In this document: one piece after another, positions 50,539-59,954 of the stretch
Layout of the letters: each line of letters starts with the position of its first letter
How positions within the stretch are numbered: the stretch's first letter is position 1
Source: Peribacillus simplex
Lineage (GTDB): Bacteria; Bacillota; Bacilli; Bacillales; DSM-1321
Assembly (NCBI RefSeq): GCF_030123325.1
Contig: NZ_CP126106.1
Coordinates: 1,392,001 to 1,456,000, forward strand
Reading direction: 5' to 3'
DNA: 64,000 nucleotides
Translations under genes and position numbers: made by a program
The notes under the pieces: generated by a model
Seen by the model: the letters and a program-made list of their open reading frames with translations, nothing else
Database searches by the model: none
Told to the model about the DNA's origin: nothing

Positions 50539-51891
50539 ATGGTTGCTATCAAAAAAATATTATCAAAGTTAACACCCGCTCAGCTTATCGTCGGTTATTA
50601 CTTTTTGGCCGTAAGTATCTCGACCATACTGTTGAGTCTGCCGGTTGCTCTTAAACCAGGCGTGGAATTTAAATTCATGGATGCATTATTCACAGCCGTA
50701 AGTGCAGTTAGTGTGACTGGTCTAACTGTTGTTAGTTTACCTGAAGTGTATAATGAGGTAGGCTATTTCATTCTAATGTTTGTTCTCCAATTTGGCGGTA
50801 TTGGCATTATGACACTTGGAACGTTTTTCTGGTTGATTTTGGGTAAGAAAATCGGTTTGAAGGAAAGACAATTGATCATGACGGATCAGAACCAATCGAA
50901 TCTTTCGGGGCTTGTTAAATTATTGATTCAAATCATTCAGATATTTGTCGTAATTGAAATGATTGGAGCTCTAGTTTTAGGCATTTACTTTCTGAATTAT
51001 TTTCCAAGCTGGCAAGAAGCCTTTTTAAATGGCTTGTTTTTGGCCATAAGTGCCACCACGAATGCTGGTTTTGATATTACCGGCATTTCAATGATTCCAT
51101 TTAAAAACGATTATTTTGTACAGTTCATCACGATTATCCTGCTTACCCTTGGAGCTATCGGGTTTCCTGTCTTGATTGAGTTGAAAGAGTTTTTATCCAA
51201 TAAAGCCCGTACTTATAAGTTTCATTTTTCTTTGTTCACGAAGCTGACATCAGTCACTTTCTTTTCCCTTATCATTGGGGGAACGATCCTGATTTACTTG
51301 CTGGAAATGAACGGTTTTTTTAAAGATAAGAGCTGGCATGAATCTTTTTTTTACTCACTATTTATGTCATCGAATACGAGAAGTGGTGGCCTTACGACGA
51401 TGAATGTGAGCGATTTCTCGGAACCGACCCTTTTATTGATGAGCATTTTGATGTTCATTGGAGCATCCCCAAGTTCAGTCGGGGGAGGGATACGGACAAC
51501 GACCCTGGCCATCATGATTCTATTTTTATGGAATTTCATGAGGGGAAGGCGTTCCATTAAAGTGTTCAAGCGGGAGATTCATCCCGATGATATTCGAAAG
51601 GCGACGGCAGTTATGATCATGGGATCGCTCCTTTGCATAATCGCTGTTTTCATTTTATCGATTACTGAGAATTTTACTTTGATGCAAATCATTTTTGAAG
51701 TATGTTCGGCTTTCGGTTCAGTCGGTCTTTCGATGGGAATTACGCCTGAACTCAGCAATACCGGTAAAATTGTCATTATGATCATTATGTTCATCGGCCG
51801 TGTCGGGATAACTTCCCTCTTGTATATCATAGGCCATAAAGAAGTTACGGAAAATTTCCATTATCCTAAAGAACGCGTCATCATTGGGTAA
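50539..51891 (+). CDS. ktrD: TrkH/KtrB-type potassium uptake channel (KtrD-like)
   Basis: 450 residues with four M1-P-M2 repeats of the Trk/Ktr superfamily: selectivity filters near VSAVSVTGLT, SATTNAGFD, SSNTRSGGL and CSAFGSVGLS. The length fits Ktr (about 450) rather than TrkH. It works as a dimer with a cytoplasmic RCK gating ring (KtrC/KtrA), which is not in the window, as for B. subtilis ktrD (ykrM). RBS AAAGGAAAC before the ATG. The KtrB and KtrD subtypes cannot be separated with certainty by eye. Confidence 0.88.
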   Translation: MVAIKKILSKLTPAQLIVGYYFLAVSISTILLSLPVALKPGVEFKFMDALFTAVSAVSVTGLTVVSLPEVYNEVGYFILMFVLQFGGIGIMTLGTFFWLILGKKIGLKERQLIMTDQNQSNLSGLVKLLIQIIQIFVVIEMIGALVLGIYFLNYFPSWQEAFLNGLFLAISATTNAGFDITGISMIPFKNDYFVQFITIILLTLGAIGFPVLIELKEFLSNKARTYKFHFSLFTKLTSVTFFSLIIGGTILIYLLEMNGFFKDKSWHESFFYSLFMSSNTRSGGLTTMNVSDFSEPTLLLMSILMFIGASPSSVGGGIRTTTLAIMILFLWNFMRGRRSIKVFKREIHPDDIRKATAVMIMGSLLCIIAVFILSITENFTLMQIIFEVCSAFGSVGLSMGITPELSNTGKIVIMIIMFIGRVGITSLLYIIGHKEVTENFHYPKERVIIG

Positions 51892-51911
51892 ATGAATTAA
51901 GTAGAACAGTG

Positions 51912-51938
51912 ACCTTTCCATCGAGGAAAGGTTTTTTG
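51912..51938 (+). terminator. Terminator of ktrD
   Basis: ACCTTTCC and GGAAAGGT around ATCGA, then TTTTTTG. Confidence 0.88.
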
Positions 51939-52088
51939 TTTTGTTTGCAGGAATCATGAACAAAATGTTGAAATTTACCTATAAGTGAGTATTCCACCAC
52001 TTTTATATACAAAAATTGCTTGATTTGACCCCTTACTTCGAATTCAATCAAATGAAGTATAAATCATTTTGGTAAGGAGGTGGAAGAA

Positions 52089-53411
52089 GTGAAGAAATAT
52101 ACTGGAAGGATTATTGTCCCTGCCCTTTTCTTCATATTGATATTACCCTATTTAGGGTGGCTGGGGCATGAAGAACGAAGGTTTTCCGCCTTTGCAGTAA
52201 TATATTTAATCGTAATTTTAACCATTGCCTGGTGTTTGGGTGCCATCTTCGATCATAACCGAAAAACGATTGCTTTGTTGCAGGATAGCGAAGGGCGTTA
52301 TCGCATTATCTCCAATTACTCTAAAGAATTGATCAATAGCTTCAATGAAGTCGTTTTCCAAACGGATGAAAAAGGGAAATGGTTGTATTTAAACCCGGCA
52401 TGGAAATCGATGAGCGGTGCAACCGTGAATGAATCCCTGGGGCTTCACTTTTCTAAACATATGGATAACGCTTCTTATCAAGAGGTATTGAAGACCTTTG
52501 AGGACTCCTTTCATCGAGGGGATAAATATTTTCGTGCGGACATTAAACTAAATGCAAAAAAGGGAACAAGTTGGGTTGAAGCATTCGTTAAACTAATTTA
52601 CGATGACGCTGGGAAATTCATCGGGACGGTGGGCATATTATCGGAAATCAATGAACGGAAACATGCGGAGGAAAAGCTTGTTAGCCTAAACGAACACCTG
52701 GCAATAACATCAAGCAAATTATCAACGGCTGCCCAACTTGCGGCAGGGATTGCACATGAGGTCAGGAATCCGATGACAGCGATAATGGGATTCGTGAAAT
52801 TGATTAAAGATGGCGGTTCTGAAAAGCAGGAATACTATGATATTATTTTTTCAGAAATAAATCGAATCGAGCAGGTGCTGAATGAACTCTTGCTGCTATC
52901 GAAACCTGCTGAGGCGGTTTTTCTCGAGAAGGATTTAAAGGAAAGCTGCAACCATGTCGTAACGCTGTTGGAGACCAACGCCGTACTGAACAATATCCAA
53001 ATTCATAAAAATTATGATTCAGAACCTATTTTTATGTACTTTGATGAAAACCAAATCAAGCAAGTATTAATAAACATGATAAAAAATTCCATAGAATCGA
53101 TGCCGAATGGCGGAAATATTTTTGTGAGCATAAATGAAAAAAATGGGGAAGTTTTTTTGAGCATTTTGGATGAAGGTGAAGGTATCCCGGAAAACTCCCT
53201 TCAAAAGGTAGGAGAACCATTTTTCACCACAAAAACATCAGGAACGGGATTGGGTCTTTCCGTTTGTTTTAGAATCATCGAAAAGCACGGCGGAAAAGTT
53301 TTCATCACAAGTGAACTGAAAAAAGGTACGAAAATCGTTTGTATATTTCCAACCGTCCAACAAAGGGAATGTAGTGAGAACGAAAAGGTCCGGATGCAAG
53401 GCCGCGAATGA
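52089..53411 (+). CDS. Orphan PAS histidine kinase (sporulation-kinase-like)
   Basis: 440 residues from GTG 52089 (AAGGAGGTG 6 bases upstream). Two membrane helices at the N terminus with a very short loop, one PAS/PAC domain (about 75-200: NEVVFQTDEKGKWLYLNPAW), HisKA with AAGIAHEVRNPMTAIMGFVKL (phospho-His), and HATPase_c with N box INMIKNSIESM, DEGEGIPE and GTGLGLSV. No response regulator is adjacent. The layout and the HEVRNP motif resemble KinB/KinC/KinE sporulation kinases feeding Spo0F/Spo0A; this role is inferred. Confidence 0.87.
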   Translation: MKKYTGRIIVPALFFILILPYLGWLGHEERRFSAFAVIYLIVILTIAWCLGAIFDHNRKTIALLQDSEGRYRIISNYSKELINSFNEVVFQTDEKGKWLYLNPAWKSMSGATVNESLGLHFSKHMDNASYQEVLKTFEDSFHRGDKYFRADIKLNAKKGTSWVEAFVKLIYDDAGKFIGTVGILSEINERKHAEEKLVSLNEHLAITSSKLSTAAQLAAGIAHEVRNPMTAIMGFVKLIKDGGSEKQEYYDIIFSEINRIEQVLNELLLLSKPAEAVFLEKDLKESCNHVVTLLETNAVLNNIQIHKNYDSEPIFMYFDENQIKQVLINMIKNSIESMPNGGNIFVSINEKNGEVFLSILDEGEGIPENSLQKVGEPFFTTKTSGTGLGLSVCFRIIEKHGGKVFITSELKKGTKIVCIFPTVQQRECSENEKVRMQGRE

Positions 53412-53433
53412 CTAGAAAATAATGATTTAATCG

Positions 53434-53463
53434 TTGTAAAAATCTGAATATTATGTATATAAT
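53434..53463 (+). promoter_or_regulatory. Sigma-A promoter of the acyl-CoA operon
   Basis: TTGTAA (53434-53439), an 18-base spacer and TATAAT (53458-53463). The start point would be about 53470, directly before the palindromic operator. Confidence 0.75.
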
Positions 53464-53478
53464 TTAAGAGCAATAACA

Positions 53479-53494
53479 TACTAACCGGTTAGTA
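53479..53494. promoter_or_regulatory. TetR-type operator, perfect 16-bp palindrome
   Basis: TACTAACCGGTTAGTA is fully self-complementary. It lies about 10 bases after the predicted transcription start and before the acyl-CoA dehydrogenase RBS. A near-identical copy precedes the second half of the cluster at 57811. The TetR gene between them is the likely binder. Confidence 0.82.
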
Positions 53495-53516
53495 AGTTTA
53501 AAAGGAGGAATTCAAT

Positions 53517-54746
53517 TTGAACTTTGAACATACTCAAAAGGTGAAAGATCTGGAAAAGAAGTTAACGGAATTCATGGAAAAGCATGTTTACCCAAATGAA
53601 TCAATATACAAAAAGCAGCTCGAAGCACAGAAGAGCCGCTGGAGTGAAATACCCCCGATAATATCTGAATTGACGGCAAAAGCAAAAGAAGAAGGATTAT
53701 GGAATTTATTTTTACCTGATAGCGGTTATGGCGCGGGTTTAACAAATCTAGAGTATGCCCCGCTTTGTGAAATCATGGGTAGATCGACGATAGGGCCTGA
53801 AATCTTCAACTGTAATGCGCCGGATACTGGTAATATGGAAGTGTTGGTGAGATACGGTTCAGATGAACATAAAGAACGCTGGCTGAAGCCCTTGCTTGCT
53901 GGGGAAATCCGCTCATGCTTCTCGATGACAGAACCGGAAGTGGCGTCTTCCGATGCGACCAATATCGAATGCAGGATTGAAAAGACGGGTAATGAGTATG
54001 TCATAAACGGCCGAAAATGGTGGTCTTCAGGAGCAGGCGATCCCCGATGCAAGATTGCCATCGTCATGGGTAAGACAGATCCTGAGGCGTCCAAGCATGA
54101 ACAACAGTCAATGATTCTTGTACCGCTGGATACACCGGGTGTCAAAATCGAGAGAATGCTCCCTGTGTTTGGTTATGATCATGCCCCGCATGGCCATGCC
54201 GAAATCACTTTTGAAAATGTGAGGGTCCCGGCAACGAACATTCTATGGGGTGAAGGCAAAGGATTTGCGATTGCCCAAGGAAGGCTCGGACCCGGGAGGA
54301 TACATCATTGCATGAGGCTGATCGGCGCTGCTGAAAGAGCTCTTGAAGAATTATGTAAGCGCATACAAAAACGTGTCGCTTTTGGTAAAACATTGGCGAG
54401 ACAAGGTGTGATCATGGAGTGGGTTGCTGATTCACGCATTGAAATCGAACAAGCAAGACTTCTGACCTTAAAAGCTGCTTATATGATGGATACTGTCGGG
54501 AACAAGGAAGCGAAAGCGGAGATTGCCATGATAAAAGTGGTGGCACCAAATATGGCATTGAATGTGCTGGACAGGGCCATCCAAGGCTTTGGAGCTGCTG
54601 GGATTTCCGATGATTTCCCTTTTGCTGCACATTGGGCCAATGCAAGGACTTTAAGGCTTGCTGATGGTCCCGATGAAGTTCACCGCTCACAAGTTGCTAA
54701 GATAGAACTTCGAAAATACCAACAAAAGCATGAGGTGAAAATATGA
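53517..54746 (+). CDS. Acyl-CoA dehydrogenase, ACAD10/11-like
   Basis: 409 residues, FAD-dependent dehydrogenase fold. Start is TTG 53517 with AAAGGAGGA upstream. Motifs: CFSMTEPEVASSDATN and GRKWWSSGAGDPRCK (FAD/substrate binding), RVAFGKTLARQG, IQGFGAAGISDD and the C-terminal RLADGPDEVHRSQVAK. The ADGPDEVH motif and NCNAPDTGNMEVL stretch are typical of the ACAD10/11 clade. In that clade the enzyme can process 4-phosphoacyl-CoA made by an APH kinase, and such a kinase gene is at 59955. First gene of the operon. Confidence 0.92.
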   Translation: MNFEHTQKVKDLEKKLTEFMEKHVYPNESIYKKQLEAQKSRWSEIPPIISELTAKAKEEGLWNLFLPDSGYGAGLTNLEYAPLCEIMGRSTIGPEIFNCNAPDTGNMEVLVRYGSDEHKERWLKPLLAGEIRSCFSMTEPEVASSDATNIECRIEKTGNEYVINGRKWWSSGAGDPRCKIAIVMGKTDPEASKHEQQSMILVPLDTPGVKIERMLPVFGYDHAPHGHAEITFENVRVPATNILWGEGKGFAIAQGRLGPGRIHHCMRLIGAAERALEELCKRIQKRVAFGKTLARQGVIMEWVADSRIEIEQARLLTLKAAYMMDTVGNKEAKAEIAMIKVVAPNMALNVLDRAIQGFGAAGISDDFPFAAHWANARTLRLADGPDEVHRSQVAKIELRKYQQKHEVKI

Positions 54747-55516
54747 AAGTTACCGACTTATTCGATTTAACTGGAAAGACGGCGATCATAACCGGTGGAG
54801 GGAGAGGATTGGGAGCACAAATTGCGACCGGCTTTGCCGAAGCTGGTGCAAATGTCGTTCTTTGTTCAAGGAAGAAGGAGGCATGCGATGAAGTTGCTTC
54901 ACAAATCGAAAAGCTTGGAGTCAAGGCGCTTTCCCTGAAGTGTGATATCACCAATCCGTCAGATGTACAGGAAGTTGTTAACGAAACTTACCGTGAATTC
55001 GGTGCCATCGACATTTTAGTAAACAATAGCGGGGCATCCTGGGGGGCACCGGCCGTCGACATGCCCCTTGAAGCATGGCAGAAGGTGATGAATGTCAATG
55101 TAACCGGAACCTTTATCATGAGCCAGATAACAGGCAGGGTCATGATTGAGCAGGGACATGGGAAAATCATAAACATCGCTTCCGTTGCCGGATTAGGGGG
55201 GACCGACCCGAGGGTGCTCGATACTGTCGGATATAATACGAGTAAAGGGGCGGTCATTACTTTAACGAAGGATTTAGCTGTTAAATGGGGTCAGCATAAT
55301 ATCAATGTTAATGCAATTGCACCCGGGTTCTTTCCGACAAAAATGACGAAAGGGGTTCTTGAGCAAGGAAAGAATCCTATCTTGGATTCGACTCCGCTAA
55401 AAAGATTAGGGAGTGATGATGATTTGAAAGGGGCAGCGGTTTTCCTGGCTTCAAAGGCATCCGATTTTGTGACTGGGAATATCCTGATTGTCGATGGGGG
55501 TTCACATGCAAAGTAA
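54743..55516 (+). CDS. Short-chain dehydrogenase/reductase (SDR), first copy
   Basis: 257 residues, classical SDR. TGGGRGLG nucleotide motif, NNSG, catalytic Ser in ASVAG, and the Tyr-Lys pair in GYNTSKGA, then APGFFPTKMT and the C-terminal ILIVDGG. The Arg-Lys after beta-2 (CSRKKEA) favours NADP(H). Starts 4 bases inside the end of the dehydrogenase gene. In this setting it could interconvert a keto- and hydroxyacyl-CoA, like LvaD of levulinate catabolism, but this is an inference from position. Confidence 0.92.
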   Translation: MKVTDLFDLTGKTAIITGGGRGLGAQIATGFAEAGANVVLCSRKKEACDEVASQIEKLGVKALSLKCDITNPSDVQEVVNETYREFGAIDILVNNSGASWGAPAVDMPLEAWQKVMNVNVTGTFIMSQITGRVMIEQGHGKIINIASVAGLGGTDPRVLDTVGYNTSKGAVITLTKDLAVKWGQHNINVNAIAPGFFPTKMTKGVLEQGKNPILDSTPLKRLGSDDDLKGAAVFLASKASDFVTGNILIVDGGSHAK

Positions 55517-55550
55517 TGAAAGGTAAGTAAATTTGGCTGGAGGGTATGAA

Positions 55551-57164
55551 ATGATAAATGAAAAAAAATGGCTTTCCGTTTATCCTGATTCAATTTCAAA
55601 GGAAATAAAAGTCCCTGAGTTTCCGATGCAAGAGATCCTTCAAAATGCATGTCAGTCCTATCCAAACAATACAGCTATTACCTTTTATGACCAAAAGATA
55701 TCCTATCAGGAACTTTTTCATGCGTCGCAAGCCTTTGCTTCAGCCCTGCAAAAAAAAGGTGTTCAAAAAGGCGATCGTGTCGCCATCATGCTACCTAACT
55801 GTCCGCAATACGTTATCGCTTATTATGGATCGTTGGCAACAGGAGCCATTATCACCCAAATCAACCCAATGCTGGTTGAAAGGGAGCTGCAGCATATTTT
55901 ACAGGACTCCGGTGCTGAAACGATCGTTGTATTGGATGGATTATACCCGAAAGTGAAAAGTGTGCAGCAACATGCAAATCTGAAAAATATCATCGCCGTA
56001 AGCCTTCAGTCTTCGGATGCAGATTTCCAGCCTGATGCTTCTTTTGACCAATTCATGAAGACAGGGGACGGCAAAATCAATCACGTATCAATCGATCCGG
56101 AAAATGATATAGCCGTTCTTCAGTATACAGGAGGAACGACCGGCCGTTCAAAAGGGGCGATGCTGACTCACAGCAATATCCTGGCCAATGTCGTTCAATC
56201 GTATGAGTTCTTCAAGCATGAATTAAAAATGGGCTCTGAAAGAACGCTGTCGGTTATCCCGCTTTTTCATGTTTTTGGAATGACGTCCGCAATGAATTTA
56301 TCCGTGTATATCGCGGGTGATTCCATCATGCTGCCGCGATTTGAAATAGAAGAAGTGCTGGAAACGATTAAGCGTGAACAGCCGACCACTTTTCCGGGTG
56401 TACCGACCATGTATGTAGCGTTGACGAATCATCCAAAGGCAGAAGAATATGGAATGGGCTCAATTCGGGTCTGTAACAGCGGAAGTGCACCGATGCCCGT
56501 GGAACTGCTGCGTGAGTTCGAACGAAAATCAGGTGCGAAGATATTGGAAGGCTACGGTCTAACGGAAGCTTCGCCAACAACGCATTGTAACCCGGCATTT
56601 GCAAAAAGGAAGCCTGGGAGCGTCGGGATTGGTTTCCCTTCGACTGAATATAAAGTGATGGACCTGGGGGACGGGACAAAAGAAATGTCCCATGGCGAAT
56701 TGGGGGAATTGGTCGTCAAAGGACCTCAAGTGATGAAAGGTTACTGGAATATGCCGGAGGAAACGGCGGTGACCCTTAGGGATGGTTGGCTTTATACGGG
56801 TGATATCGCCAAAGTTGATGAAGACGGGTATCTCTATATTGTCGACAGGAAAAAAGATTTGATCATCGCAAGTGGCTATAATATATATCCGCGAGATGTG
56901 GAGGAAGTTCTCTATGAACATCCTGCTGTTCAGGAAGCGGTTGTCATCGGAGTTCCAGATGCTTACCGAGGGGAGTCGGTAAAAGCTGTGCTCGTACTTA
57001 AACAAAATAAAACGGCAAATGAACGGGAAATCATCGATTACTGCCGAGCTAACCTATCGGCTTATAAAGTTCCGCATTTCGTTGAATTTCGTGATGAGTT
57101 ACCGAAAACAAATGTCGGAAAGATTTTAAGGCGGGCTTTAAGAGAAGAACTTTCCAGGAAATAA
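55551..57164 (+). CDS. Long/medium-chain acyl-CoA ligase (AMP-forming)
   Basis: 537 residues from ATG 55551 (GGAGGG upstream; TTG 55533 lies before the RBS). Adenylate-forming motifs: P-loop QYTGGTTGRSKGAMLTH, A5 GYGLTEASPTTH, A7 YTGDIAKVDEDGYLYIVDRKKDLI, and the catalytic Lys in PKTNVGKILRRAL. Activates carboxylic acids to CoA thioesters at the entrance of the pathway. The chain-length range is not deducible. Stop is followed by the regulator gene after 72 bases. Confidence 0.94.
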   Translation: MINEKKWLSVYPDSISKEIKVPEFPMQEILQNACQSYPNNTAITFYDQKISYQELFHASQAFASALQKKGVQKGDRVAIMLPNCPQYVIAYYGSLATGAIITQINPMLVERELQHILQDSGAETIVVLDGLYPKVKSVQQHANLKNIIAVSLQSSDADFQPDASFDQFMKTGDGKINHVSIDPENDIAVLQYTGGTTGRSKGAMLTHSNILANVVQSYEFFKHELKMGSERTLSVIPLFHVFGMTSAMNLSVYIAGDSIMLPRFEIEEVLETIKREQPTTFPGVPTMYVALTNHPKAEEYGMGSIRVCNSGSAPMPVELLREFERKSGAKILEGYGLTEASPTTHCNPAFAKRKPGSVGIGFPSTEYKVMDLGDGTKEMSHGELGELVVKGPQVMKGYWNMPEETAVTLRDGWLYTGDIAKVDEDGYLYIVDRKKDLIIASGYNIYPRDVEEVLYEHPAVQEAVVIGVPDAYRGESVKAVLVLKQNKTANEREIIDYCRANLSAYKVPHFVEFRDELPKTNVGKILRRALREELSRK

Positions 57165-57236
57165 GAGGGCTTTGATAGTACGAACGCGTATGATATCAAT
57201 TCAGCTGAAATTTTAACAGATTGAGAGGATGCAAAC

Positions 57237-57800
57237 ATGAAAGAAAAAATGACAGAACATAGCATACGCTTATTTGAAAAGAAGGGCTTTAGTGAAACGT
57301 CGATTTCCGATATCGTCGAATCGGTCGGGGTTACGAAGGGAACGTTTTATTATTACTTTACGAGTAAAGAGCAGTTGCTTATGGATATTCATCTAGCTTA
57401 TATAGACGAGTTGCTTAGTGAGCAGGAAATAATCATGTTGGAGCCTGGGAAAAGCTGTAAGGATAAGCTTTTCGATATGGTATTGATGCTTTTAAAAAGC
57501 ATCAAAACCAAAAAATCCAGCGCAACGGTCTTTTTCCGTGAAATGAAAAATCTAAGTGACGAAAAACTTGCACAAATCCTTCCTAAGCGTGATGAGTTCC
57601 GAAATAAAATCGAGCAAGTGCTGATTAGCGGCATCGAGAGCGGAGAACTACGTTCCAATCTCGATGCATCCATCATCTCTTTTGCTATTTTGGGTGTGGC
57701 CAATTGGAGCTATCATTGGTTCGACCCGGAAGGTGAAAAAACCGAAAAGGAAGTTGCAGCCATTTTTATGGGGATGATTCTGCAGGGAATCGAAGCGTGA
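57237..57800 (+). CDS. TetR-family repressor of the acyl-CoA cluster
   Basis: 187 residues. N-terminal helix-turn-helix FEKKGFSETSISDIVESVGVTKGTFYYYFTSKEQLLMDI; the C-terminal ligand domain is of the TetR_C fatty-acid type (FFREMKNLSDEKLAQILPKRDEFRN). It sits inside the cluster, and palindromes before the operon (53479) and directly after it (57811) are its probable targets. An acyl-CoA ligand is expected from family precedents such as FadR (YsiA) and similar regulators. RBS GAGAGGAT upstream of the ATG. Confidence 0.92.
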   Translation: MKEKMTEHSIRLFEKKGFSETSISDIVESVGVTKGTFYYYFTSKEQLLMDIHLAYIDELLSEQEIIMLEPGKSCKDKLFDMVLMLLKSIKTKKSSATVFFREMKNLSDEKLAQILPKRDEFRNKIEQVLISGIESGELRSNLDASIISFAILGVANWSYHWFDPEGEKTEKEVAAIFMGMILQGIEA

Positions 57801-57810
57801 CCAGGTTACA

Positions 57811-57826
57811 TACTAACCAGTTAGTA
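57811..57826. promoter_or_regulatory. Second TetR-type operator
   Basis: TACTAACCAGTTAGTA differs by one base from the perfect palindrome at 53479. It lies between the TetR stop and the 3-hydroxyacyl-CoA dehydrogenase RBS, implying a second regulated start for the downstream genes. Confidence 0.78.
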
Positions 57827-57843
57827 GAAGGGAGATAGAAGGC

Positions 57844-58728
57844 ATGACCAACAAGCAAATTCAATCAATAACCGTAATTGGGGCTGGGCAGATGGGGCAT
57901 CAAATTGCGATGCTTGCTGCACTTGGAGGTTACGAAACGATTCTTCAGGATGTTCAAGAAAACGCGTTGAATACAGCCCAAGAAAAATTGGACGTCATTT
58001 TGACTAAATGGGTTCAAAAAGGAAAATTGTCTGAAGATCGTAAGTTGGCTGCTTTTAGCCGTCTTCAATATACCACCGATCTTGAGAAAGCGGCCAGTGG
58101 AGCTGATTTGATCATTGAAGCGGTCATTGAAAAGCTTGATGTGAAACAGGAAGTCTTCGCTAAACTTGAGGAATTGGCCCCAGCAGAAACCATCTTTGCA
58201 ACGAATAGTTCAACGATTGTCAATAGCCTGATTGCGAGTGTGACGAATCGTCCGGATAAGTTCATTAATATGCATTTCTTTTTCCCGCCTCTAGTAATGG
58301 ATTGTGTTGAGGTTGTGATGAGTGACCAAACATCTGAGGAAACAGCGAAGCTTGCGATGGAAGTAACAGAGAATATGAATAGGACAGGAGTTTTGTTGAG
58401 GAAAGAGATATCGGGATTCGTAGCCAACCGAATTTTGGGAGCGTTGCAGCGTGAGGCCTTATATTTGTATGAAGAAGGAATTGTTGACTATAAGGAAATC
58501 GATTTGATTTGCAGGAAAGCTCTCGGCCATCCCATTGGTCCTTTTGAACTGATGGATCTATCAGGTATTGATGTGGGGTATTTTGTCATGCAGCAGCGTT
58601 ACAATGAAACGGGAAATCCAGAAGACAAGCCAAATGCTTGTATAGAAGAAAAGGTGAATAAAGGACAATTAGGCAGGAAAACAGGAAAAGGCTGGTATGA
58701 TTATCCAAACCAAGGAGTGAAGAATTGA
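57844..58728 (+). CDS. 3-hydroxyacyl-CoA dehydrogenase (3-hydroxybutyryl-CoA dehydrogenase type)
   Basis: 294 residues, single-domain HAD. Rossmann motif VIGAGQMGHQIA, IEAVIEKLDVKQEVF, ATNSSTIVNSLIA, then the catalytic His-Glu pair in NMHFFFPPLVMDCVEVV (residues near 138-155) and GFVANRILGALQREAL. Oxidises L-3-hydroxyacyl-CoA with NAD in beta-oxidation. First gene after the second operator. Length matches HbdA/PaaH. Confidence 0.93.
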   Translation: MTNKQIQSITVIGAGQMGHQIAMLAALGGYETILQDVQENALNTAQEKLDVILTKWVQKGKLSEDRKLAAFSRLQYTTDLEKAASGADLIIEAVIEKLDVKQEVFAKLEELAPAETIFATNSSTIVNSLIASVTNRPDKFINMHFFFPPLVMDCVEVVMSDQTSEETAKLAMEVTENMNRTGVLLRKEISGFVANRILGALQREALYLYEEGIVDYKEIDLICRKALGHPIGPFELMDLSGIDVGYFVMQQRYNETGNPEDKPNACIEEKVNKGQLGRKTGKGWYDYPNQGVKN

Positions 58729-59507
58729 TGACAAAATTACTTAAAGTGGTTAAGGAAAATAAGCTTGCGGTCATCACCATCGATAATCCCCCATTAAACG
58801 TAATCAGTAAACAAGTATTCAGGGAATTGGGAGAAACATTCGATGAACTTTCAAAAGATATTGATACTGTTGCGGTACTCATAACCGGTGCAGGCAATAT
58901 CGCATTTGCGGCTGGTGCTGATATAAAAGAATTCCCTAAAATGATGGGGAACCCGAAAATGAAGGAAATCGTAAAGGAAGGTCATGCCGTCCTAACCAAA
59001 ATTGGCCAGTTCCCTAAACCTACGATAGCTGTATTAAACGGCCTGACTTTGGGCGGCGGATGCGAACTGGCTCTGGCCTGTGATTTGCGAGTGGCAGAAA
59101 CACAGGTTCAAATTGGTCTGCCGGAAGTGAAATTAGGTTTATTTCCTGGAGCTGGCGGTACACAGCGTTTGTCCAGACTTGTCGGAAACGCAAAAGCAAA
59201 AGAGATTATATTCACCGGTGATCCGCTTGGTGCCATAGAAGCGGAAAAAATCGGGCTTGTCAATAAAGTCGTCGAGCAAGGCTGCGGCTTGACGGAAGCG
59301 AAAATCTTGGCCTCACGAATGACAAGGCACTCACTTCAGGCACTTTCGAGAATCAAGAAGGCCATTAATGAAGGAAGTGAAGCCACGCTTGAACAAGGTC
59401 TAGAGATTGAAACGGATCTTTTTGGAGAAATCTTCCAAACTGAGGATGTTAAAGAAGGGGTTTCCGCTTTCTTGGATAAACGTAAACCTGCTTTTGTACA
59501 TCGTTAA
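58728..59507 (+). CDS. Enoyl-CoA hydratase (crotonase family)
   Basis: 259 residues from ATG 58728, which shares one base with the previous stop; AAGGAGTGA upstream. The oxyanion-hole segment FAAGADIKEFPKM and LGGGCELALACDLRVAE are present. Both catalytic Glu positions are kept: GLPEVKLGLFPGAGGTQRL and NAKAKEIIFTGDPL. So a true hydratase for trans-2-enoyl-CoA is likely, working with the dehydrogenase upstream. Confidence 0.92.
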   Translation: MTKLLKVVKENKLAVITIDNPPLNVISKQVFRELGETFDELSKDIDTVAVLITGAGNIAFAAGADIKEFPKMMGNPKMKEIVKEGHAVLTKIGQFPKPTIAVLNGLTLGGGCELALACDLRVAETQVQIGLPEVKLGLFPGAGGTQRLSRLVGNAKAKEIIFTGDPLGAIEAEKIGLVNKVVEQGCGLTEAKILASRMTRHSLQALSRIKKAINEGSEATLEQGLEIETDLFGEIFQTEDVKEGVSAFLDKRKPAFVHR

Positions 59508-59522
59508 TCAAGGAGGGATTTT

Positions 59523-59924
59523 ATGCATGAATTCGAAGTCAACGTTCGTTTTTCCGAAACGGATGCTTTGGGGCACATCAATAACACAAGCTATTTCATT
59601 TACCTCGAAGAAGCACGCATGAAATTTTTTGAAGCTTTGGGCCTAGCGACGAATGTTGAATCATGGAACTTTTTGTTAGCTTCCACGAAATGCGACTTTA
59701 TTGCTCAGGGATATTTCAATCAACTCTTGACCATTCGTTCATCTATAAAAAAGGTAGGTACGAAAAGTTGTGAAATGGTCCATGATATCCTCTGCTCACA
59801 AACTGGGGAAGTCATTGCCAAGGGTAGTGCTGTTTTAGTCTGTTTTAATTTTTTGAATCAAAAAAGTGAGCCTATCCCTGAAATGATTAAAGAAAAGCTC
59901 ATTTCACATCTTGTTCAAAATTAG
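59523..59924 (+). CDS. Hotdog-fold acyl-CoA thioesterase (YbgC/4-HBT type)
   Basis: 133 residues. The N terminus VNVRFSETDALGHINNTSYFIYLEEARMKFF carries the catalytic Asp and the GHxNN motif of the 4-hydroxybenzoyl-CoA thioesterase class. Hydrolyses acyl-CoA to free acid and CoA; in a catabolic operon it may relieve CoA trapping. RBS AAGGAGGG 7 bases before the ATG. Confidence 0.9.
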   Translation: MHEFEVNVRFSETDALGHINNTSYFIYLEEARMKFFEALGLATNVESWNFLLASTKCDFIAQGYFNQLLTIRSSIKKVGTKSCEMVHDILCSQTGEVIAKGSAVLVCFNFLNQKSEPIPEMIKEKLISHLVQN

Positions 59925-59954
59925 AATGACAAAAGTCTAAAGGAGTGGAAGAAA

